Positions 28,462-32,063 of a stretch of 32,063 nucleotides of DNA are shown in pieces. Origin of the DNA: Deltaproteobacteria bacterium (GTDB taxonomy: Bacteria; Desulfobacterota; Syntrophia; Syntrophales; UBA2185); the NCBI GenBank assembly GCA_016874835.1, contig VGTB01000013.1, forward strand, positions 1 to 32,063, in the 5' to 3' direction. Each line of letters begins with the position of its first letter. The stretch's first letter is position 1. The notes under the pieces were generated by a model, which saw nothing but the letters and a program-made list of their open reading frames with translations, did not search any database and was not told the DNA's origin. Both the position numbers and the translations under genes were made by a program.

Positions 28462-28488
28462 TTGACAAATATTGACCGTGAGTATAAC
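28462..28488 (+). promoter_or_regulatory. Putative promoter for the CAU tRNA
   Basis: TTGACA at 28462-28467 and TATAAC at 28483-28488, with a 15-base spacer (slightly short), lie directly after the rpoD stop and about 50 bases before the mature tRNA 5' end. Read-through from rpoD is also possible, as no terminator separates them. Confidence 0.4.
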
Positions 28489-28536
28489 AAATCTCATTTT
28501 CAACCGGACAGGAAAAATGTTACCGAAATAAGGTGA

Positions 28537-28612
28537 GGGCCCATAGCTCAATTGGAAGAGCCACCGGCTCATAACCGGAAGGTCCCTGGTTCGAACCCAG
28601 GTGGGCCCACCA
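28537..28612 (+). tRNA. tRNA with CAU anticodon, probably elongator tRNA-Met
   Basis: A 76-base cloverleaf with encoded CCA. The acceptor stem GGGCCCA pairs perfectly with TGGGCCC, discriminator A73. The D arm is GCTC/GAGC, the anticodon loop CTCATAA with anticodon CAT, and the T arm CTGG-GTTCGAA-CCCAG-like. A perfect G1-C72 pair excludes the initiator type, which has an unpaired 1-72. The anticodon stem has an A-A mismatch at its base (27-43). The CAU anticodon could also be a lysidine-modified tRNA-Ile2; the stem bases read more like elongator Met. Confidence 0.93.
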
Positions 28613-28692
28613 GATATCTTGGGAACTCTGAAGTTATGATCTTGCCAAGAGCACAAAGTGGAACAAGTAACACACTGATTTCCTTCACGATT

Positions 28693-28721
28693 AATGCACC
28701 AGACTCTGGTGCATTTTTTTT
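28693..28721 (+). terminator. Rho-independent terminator between the tRNA and the zinc-ribbon gene
   Basis: A nine-base-pair perfect stem AATGCACCA/TGGTGCATT around a five-base loop runs into eight T residues (28714-28721). It ends the rpoD-tRNA transcript. Its 3' edge is only 26 bases before the TTG start of the next gene, so it may also act as a leader hairpin for that gene. Confidence 0.85.
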
Positions 28722-28747
28722 GTTTACATGAACGAAAGGAAAAATCG

Positions 28748-29470
28748 TTGAAAGAGCAATTGTTATTATTGATCAACCTTCAGAAACTGGATCTGGCCAT
28801 AAGCAGGATAAACATCAAAAAAAAGGAATTGCCGGAAAAAATGGCAAAAATGGATGAGGACTTAGCGGTATTCACGACGGGTCTGGAAGCAAGTAGAAAG
28901 AGGCTTGATGAGTTGAATAAGCGCCATGCCGAAAAGGATGATAAGCTCAGAAAAAATATCGAGGCACTGAAAAAAACAAAGAATCGCCTGTTTGAGGTGA
29001 AGACAAACAAAGAGTATCAGGCGATACTGAAAGAGATTGAGCAAATCGAAAAGAAAAACAGCGAGACAGAGGATGAAATCATAGCTGCACTTGAAGAGAT
29101 GGATCAGGCAAAGGTTGCGCTGAAGCTGAGAGAAAAAGAGTATGAATCATACAGGTCAAAGTACGACGATGAAAGGGGAAAAATAGAGGGGGAACTCAAA
29201 AATCTCGATGTGGAACTCTTGGATTGTCAGCAGCGAAGCGCTGATTTCAGGAAGAAGGTTCGAACTGAGCTTCTCAGGAGATACGAAACGATTAAAGGCA
29301 TCAACAATGGCCTGGCAGTGATATCTGTATGGAAAGAGGTCTGTGACGGTTGCCACATGAATATCCCGCCTCAATTATATATTGAATTGCAAAAATCCGA
29401 GGAATTACTATCCTGCCCGAACTGTCACCGAATCATGTACTGGTACGACAGGGGAAAAAATGGTGCCTGA
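28748..29470 (+). CDS. Coiled-coil C4-type zinc-ribbon protein (DUF164-like family)
   Basis: Cytosolic protein of the bacterial family with a long antiparallel coiled-coil hairpin and a C-terminal C4 zinc ribbon (CdsZ-like). Residues about 10-175 are Lys/Glu-rich heptads and include the family segment TNKEYQAILKEIEQIEKKN. The ribbon cysteines are C-x2-C (CDGCHMNIPPQ) and C-x2-C (LSCPNCHRIMYW). The frame is open from an ATG at 28694, but that codon lies inside the terminator hairpin. The TTG at 28748, preceded by AAAGGA, gives 240 residues starting KEQLLLLINLQKLD, the expected N-terminus. It overlaps the RNase HI gene by 11 bases. Confidence 0.88.
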   Translation: MKEQLLLLINLQKLDLAISRINIKKKELPEKMAKMDEDLAVFTTGLEASRKRLDELNKRHAEKDDKLRKNIEALKKTKNRLFEVKTNKEYQAILKEIEQIEKKNSETEDEIIAALEEMDQAKVALKLREKEYESYRSKYDDERGKIEGELKNLDVELLDCQQRSADFRKKVRTELLRRYETIKGINNGLAVISVWKEVCDGCHMNIPPQLYIELQKSEELLSCPNCHRIMYWYDRGKNGA

Positions 29471-29894
29471 AGAAATTCTGCATCTTTACACCGATGGGGC
29501 ATGCCGGGGAAATCCCGGCCATGGTGGTGCCGGATTCGTCCTGACGGACGGATACGGGAACGTTGTGGAAAAGGGGGGCAGGTATCTGGGCATATGCACG
29601 AATAACGTGGCGGAGTACCGGGCACTGATCCTGGGACTCGGGGCAGCGGTCAGGCACCCCTGTCACCAGCTTCTAATCCACCTCGACTCGGAGCTTCTGG
29701 TGAACCAGATAAAAGGGACCTACCGTGTAAAGAATCCGAACTTGAAACCGCTTATGGAGGAAGTAAGAAACCTCTTTTCCCGGATTGGAAATTATACCGT
29801 TGAGCATGTACCCCGTCTTCAAAACACACTTGCCGACGGACTTGCCAATGAGGCTATTAACAGGGTTCTCGCTCGGAAAAATCACGTGGCGTAA
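29460..29894 (+). CDS. rnhA: Ribonuclease HI
   Basis: Cleaves the RNA strand of RNA-DNA hybrids, for example at R-loops and Okazaki primers. The 144 residues include all four acidic catalytic positions: Asp in LYTDGACRGNPG, Glu in NNVAEYRAL, Asp in IHLDSELLVNQIKG and Asp in LQNTLADGLANEA. The frame is open upstream, but the ATG at 29460, preceded by GGGGAA, gives the normal N-terminus; it overlaps the zinc-ribbon gene. This is the compact single-domain form without an N-terminal hybrid-binding domain. Confidence 0.93.
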   Translation: MVPEEILHLYTDGACRGNPGHGGAGFVLTDGYGNVVEKGGRYLGICTNNVAEYRALILGLGAAVRHPCHQLLIHLDSELLVNQIKGTYRVKNPNLKPLMEEVRNLFSRIGNYTVEHVPRLQNTLADGLANEAINRVLARKNHVA

Positions 29895-29952
29895 TAAACA
29901 CTCAATGTCGATGATGTCATGCCCAAAGCATCCATCCCGAAGGGCTTTAGGG

Positions 29953-29981
29953 TTGAAGATGTGGTTATAATGTTGTATGAT
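29953..29981 (+). promoter_or_regulatory. Putative rnpB promoter
   Basis: TTGAAG (29953-29958) and TATGAT (29976-29981) are separated by 17 bases. The predicted transcription start, 7-10 bases on, coincides with the 5' end of the RNase P RNA at about 29991. A TATAAT at 29966 is too close to this -35 box to be its partner. Confidence 0.6.
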
Positions 29982-29990
29982 ACCTCAAAA

Positions 29991-30367
29991 GTGTCGGAGT
30001 AGGTCAGATGGTCGCTGGCCCGGATTTCGGGCTGGAGGAAAGTCCGAGCTCCACAGGGCGGGATGGTCGCTAACGGCGACTGGGGGTGACCCTAAGGAAA
30101 GTGCCACAGAAAATATACCGCCCGCTTCCCGCGGGTAAGGGTGAAAAGGCGAGGTAAGAGCTCACCAGTTTCCCGGGTGACCGGGAAAGCTTGGCAAACC
30201 CCATCCGGAGCAAGACCGAATAGGAGGACATTGAGAGTGGCCCGCTCGACGTTCTCGGGTAGTGTCGCTTGAGGCAGCAGGCAACTGTTGTCCCAGAGGA
30301 ATGATCATCACCGTCTTACGGGTAACCGGAAGGCGGTACAGAACTCGGCTTACGATCTACTCTGACA
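29991..30367 (+). ncRNA. rnpB: RNase P RNA component, bacterial type A
   Basis: Catalytic RNA that trims the 5' leader of precursor tRNAs together with RnpA. About 377 bases. The ends pair as helix P1 (GTGTCGGAGTAGGTC with its near-complement GATCTACTCTGACAC). The universally conserved core is visible: GAGGAAAGTCCGAGCTCC (30035-30052), the P4 partner segment AGAGGAATGATCA (30296-30308) and ACAGAACTCGGCTTACG (30338-30354). A CAGAAA-type element and GGTAAGAGCTCACC in the specificity domain are also present. The helices between P12 and P18 fit the ancestral type A. No structure was computed; exact ends are set from P1. Confidence 0.96.
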
Positions 30368-30404
30368 CCTTCCTGATTCCATCCCTTGCCGAAATCGTAC
30401 ATCC

Positions 30405-31943
30405 ATGAAGCGTTGTATTCTATATTTAATAATAATCCTTAGCTTTGCAGGGCGTGGTTATGCCTACGATGTCAGGCTTGCCATGGAGGAGGCAGACACA
30501 TATCTGCGAAACGGACAGTACCTGGAGGCAGTGGGATCCTATCAGAGTGTTTCAGATCTTTCTGATGAGCCTGATGCGAGAGCGCGGGCGATTCTCAGAA
30601 TAGGGGATATTTACAGCTACTTCCTGAATAATTATGACCGGGCCCTCCAGAAATATACCGTTGTGATAAAGGATTATGGAAACAGCGAGTATGCCGCGAA
30701 CGCCTATTTTAATTCCGGCATGATCCTTTATGAGAGGAACCGGTACAAGGAAGCTTTGAGTCAGTTCAAAACATACCTGAGAAAATACCCTTCCGGTGAC
30801 CGGCGGGATACCGCGGAATTCATGGTGGAAACATGTTCCAGACCGCCTCCTGTGACGAAGAAGACGGTACCCGCATACAAGGTGCCAGTCGATGAAGAGA
30901 TCAGAGTGCTCATTATGTCGGGTGCCCGCCGGGTTGTGGTAAACGCTCCCTCACCGTTCGACATCAAGGATAGTGAAGAGAAGTCGCATCTTGCCGGAGT
31001 GCGGAGCGCCACCCTGGACGTTGCGGAGGGAAAAATCAGGATGAACGGTACACCTGTATCCCCTCAGGACGTAATTGTGATTGCTCCGCCGGAGGGGTAT
31101 ATGTTGAGTGTAAACGGAACTCCCTATAGGGGAAAGCTGAGAATACAGAAAAATGCCGGAAACAGTCTGAATGTTATTAACGTATTATCTATAGAGGCGT
31201 ATCTCTACGGCGTCGTGCCGAAAGAAATGTCTCCCCGGTGGCCTGACGAGGCGCTGAAAGCACAGGCCGTTGCTGCAAGAACCTACGGTCTCTATCAGAA
31301 GTCAAAAAACAGGGATAAAGAATATGACGTTTTGGCTACCACTTCGTCCCAGGTCTATGGAGGTGCGGCCGGAGAAACCGAGCGGTCCAACCGGGCTGTT
31401 GAGCAGACACGGGGGATGGTGCTCCTCTATGGCGGTCAGCTGGTGCTGTCGTATTTCCATGCGAACAGCGGTGGTATGACGGAGGATGCCGAGCGGGTAT
31501 GGACCGCTGAAGTTCCGTATCTGAAATCGGTACATGATGAGCATAGCGTTAAAGCCCCCCATCATTCCTGGAGTGTTTTGTTGAAGTTAGATGAAATCAC
31601 GAACACCCTGAATAAAAAAGGAATTGCGGTAGAGTCCATTCAGAAGCTCAACCCCGCCAGCGTAAGTCCGTCCGGGAGGGTATCGAAGATGAGAATTTCT
31701 CATCGAAGGGGAGACATCATCTTGAGCGGTAATGATTTCAGAATGAAAATAGGACCTGTACTTATCAAGAGTACGCTCTTCACGATATCCGGCGAGGGAG
31801 GAAAAATACGCTTCGAGGGGAAGGGATACGGGCACGGCGTGGGCATGAGCCAGTGGGGAGCGTATGTCATGGCAAAGGAGGGCAGGACTTTCGAAGATAT
31901 TCTGAAGCACTACTATCAAGGCGTGGAAGTCAGTACGCCTTGA
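30405..31943 (+). CDS. TPR-SpoIID/LytB-domain exported protein
   Basis: Predicted periplasmic murein-modifying protein. A signal peptide covers residues 1-20 (cleavage after GRGYA). Two or three tetratricopeptide repeats follow (about 22-145; DEPDARARAILRIGDIYSYF, YAANAYFNSGMILYERNRY). After a linker comes the SpoIID/LytB domain (about 235-510), with IEAYLYGVVPKEMSPRWP, EALKAQAVAARTYGLYQ, FHANSGGMTEDAE and the terminal GYGHGVGMSQWGAYVMAKEG. SpoIID proteins are lytic transglycosylases acting on stem-peptide-free glycan, and the glutamate in PKEM matches the catalytic position. In non-sporulating Gram-negatives the domain likely serves division or envelope maintenance. It starts 37 bases after rnpB. 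Confidence 0.92.
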   Translation: MKRCILYLIIILSFAGRGYAYDVRLAMEEADTYLRNGQYLEAVGSYQSVSDLSDEPDARARAILRIGDIYSYFLNNYDRALQKYTVVIKDYGNSEYAANAYFNSGMILYERNRYKEALSQFKTYLRKYPSGDRRDTAEFMVETCSRPPPVTKKTVPAYKVPVDEEIRVLIMSGARRVVVNAPSPFDIKDSEEKSHLAGVRSATLDVAEGKIRMNGTPVSPQDVIVIAPPEGYMLSVNGTPYRGKLRIQKNAGNSLNVINVLSIEAYLYGVVPKEMSPRWPDEALKAQAVAARTYGLYQKSKNRDKEYDVLATTSSQVYGGAAGETERSNRAVEQTRGMVLLYGGQLVLSYFHANSGGMTEDAERVWTAEVPYLKSVHDEHSVKAPHHSWSVLLKLDEITNTLNKKGIAVESIQKLNPASVSPSGRVSKMRISHRRGDIILSGNDFRMKIGPVLIKSTLFTISGEGGKIRFEGKGYGHGVGMSQWGAYVMAKEGRTFEDILKHYYQGVEVSTP

Positions 31944-31957
31944 TTCGAGGGTGTTTA

Positions 31958-32062
31958 TTATCTCAGTGTGAAAATCTGAATTTTGTGTAATACAATATCA
32001 GCCTTCGTCTCGCCTATGTTCCCCGTTTCATCTATAAAGGGTGAGTGGCGGCGCGTTATCGG
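31958..32062 (-). CDS. Possible C-terminus of a leftward gene cut by the window edge
   Basis: An open leftward frame of 34 codons runs in from the right edge and stops at TAA (31958-31960), 14 bases after the convergent SpoIID gene ends. Its composition is protein-like (DETGNIGETKADIV, then KIQIFTL near the end). No family is recognised, and 34 codons is too little to be sure. The other frames here are interrupted. Confidence 0.35.
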   Translation of the reverse strand, partial: PITRRHSPFIDETGNIGETKADIVLHKIQIFTLR

Positions 32063-32063
32063 G

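Noticed and set aside
28537-28720. tRNA-associated integration (attachment) site
   Set aside because: No integrase, no repeat of the tRNA 3' end nearby and no foreign gene block; only a normal terminator follows.

Overview
The window is about 32 kb of housekeeping chromosome from a Gram-negative, probably anaerobic bacterium. Gene content and protein style best match the former Deltaproteobacteria (Desulfobacterota, Syntrophales-like). The supporting signs are a TRAP transporter beside an ADP-forming acyl-CoA synthetase, a type A RNase P RNA, long-form HisG, a KtrAB potassium system and a SpoIID-domain protein with a TPR N-terminus. The taxonomic call is inference from these features. There is no rRNA, CRISPR array, transposase or recognisable prophage.

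Layout. (1) 1-5842 (+): phosphate operon pstS(partial)-pstC-pstA-pstB-phoU-phoR, tightly overlapped and closed by a hairpin/T-tract terminator. (2) 6032-8044 (+): groES-groEL with a putative promoter and a strong terminator. (3) 8162-11500 (+): ileS-lspA. (4) 11529-13856 (+): KtrB/KtrA potassium uptake, then a small MTH1187-type thiamine-binding protein. (5) 13890-19439 (-): a leftward block of TRAP dctP-dctQ-dctM, a 3D-domain lipoprotein and a fused ADP-forming acetyl/acyl-CoA synthetase. It suggests import of a carboxylate followed by reversible CoA thioesterification. (6) 19810-20109 (-): an orphan two-helix membrane protein with a coiled-coil tail. (7) 20370-23731 (+): histidine genes hisI-hisG-hisB, an unrecognised lipoprotein, then hisA; hisF, hisH, hisC and hisD are not here. 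(8) 24005-28458 (+): HIT protein, yqeY, dnaG and rpoD, a variant of the macromolecular-synthesis operon without rpsU. (9) 28537-31943 (+): tRNA with CAU anticodon, terminator, a coiled-coil/zinc-ribbon protein, RNase HI, RNase P RNA (rnpB) and a TPR-SpoIID protein. (10) The right edge holds what may be the C-terminus of a leftward gene.

Most of the window is ordinary. The strongest anomaly is the C-terminus of the primary sigma factor. Region 4.2 (the -35-binding helix-turn-helix) lacks the usual glycine of its turn and carries several unusual substitutions, although the residues expected to touch the -35 bases are kept. Other points of interest are the lipoprotein embedded in the his operon, a terminator only 26 bases before the zinc-ribbon gene, and an unexplained stretch between hisA and the HIT gene.
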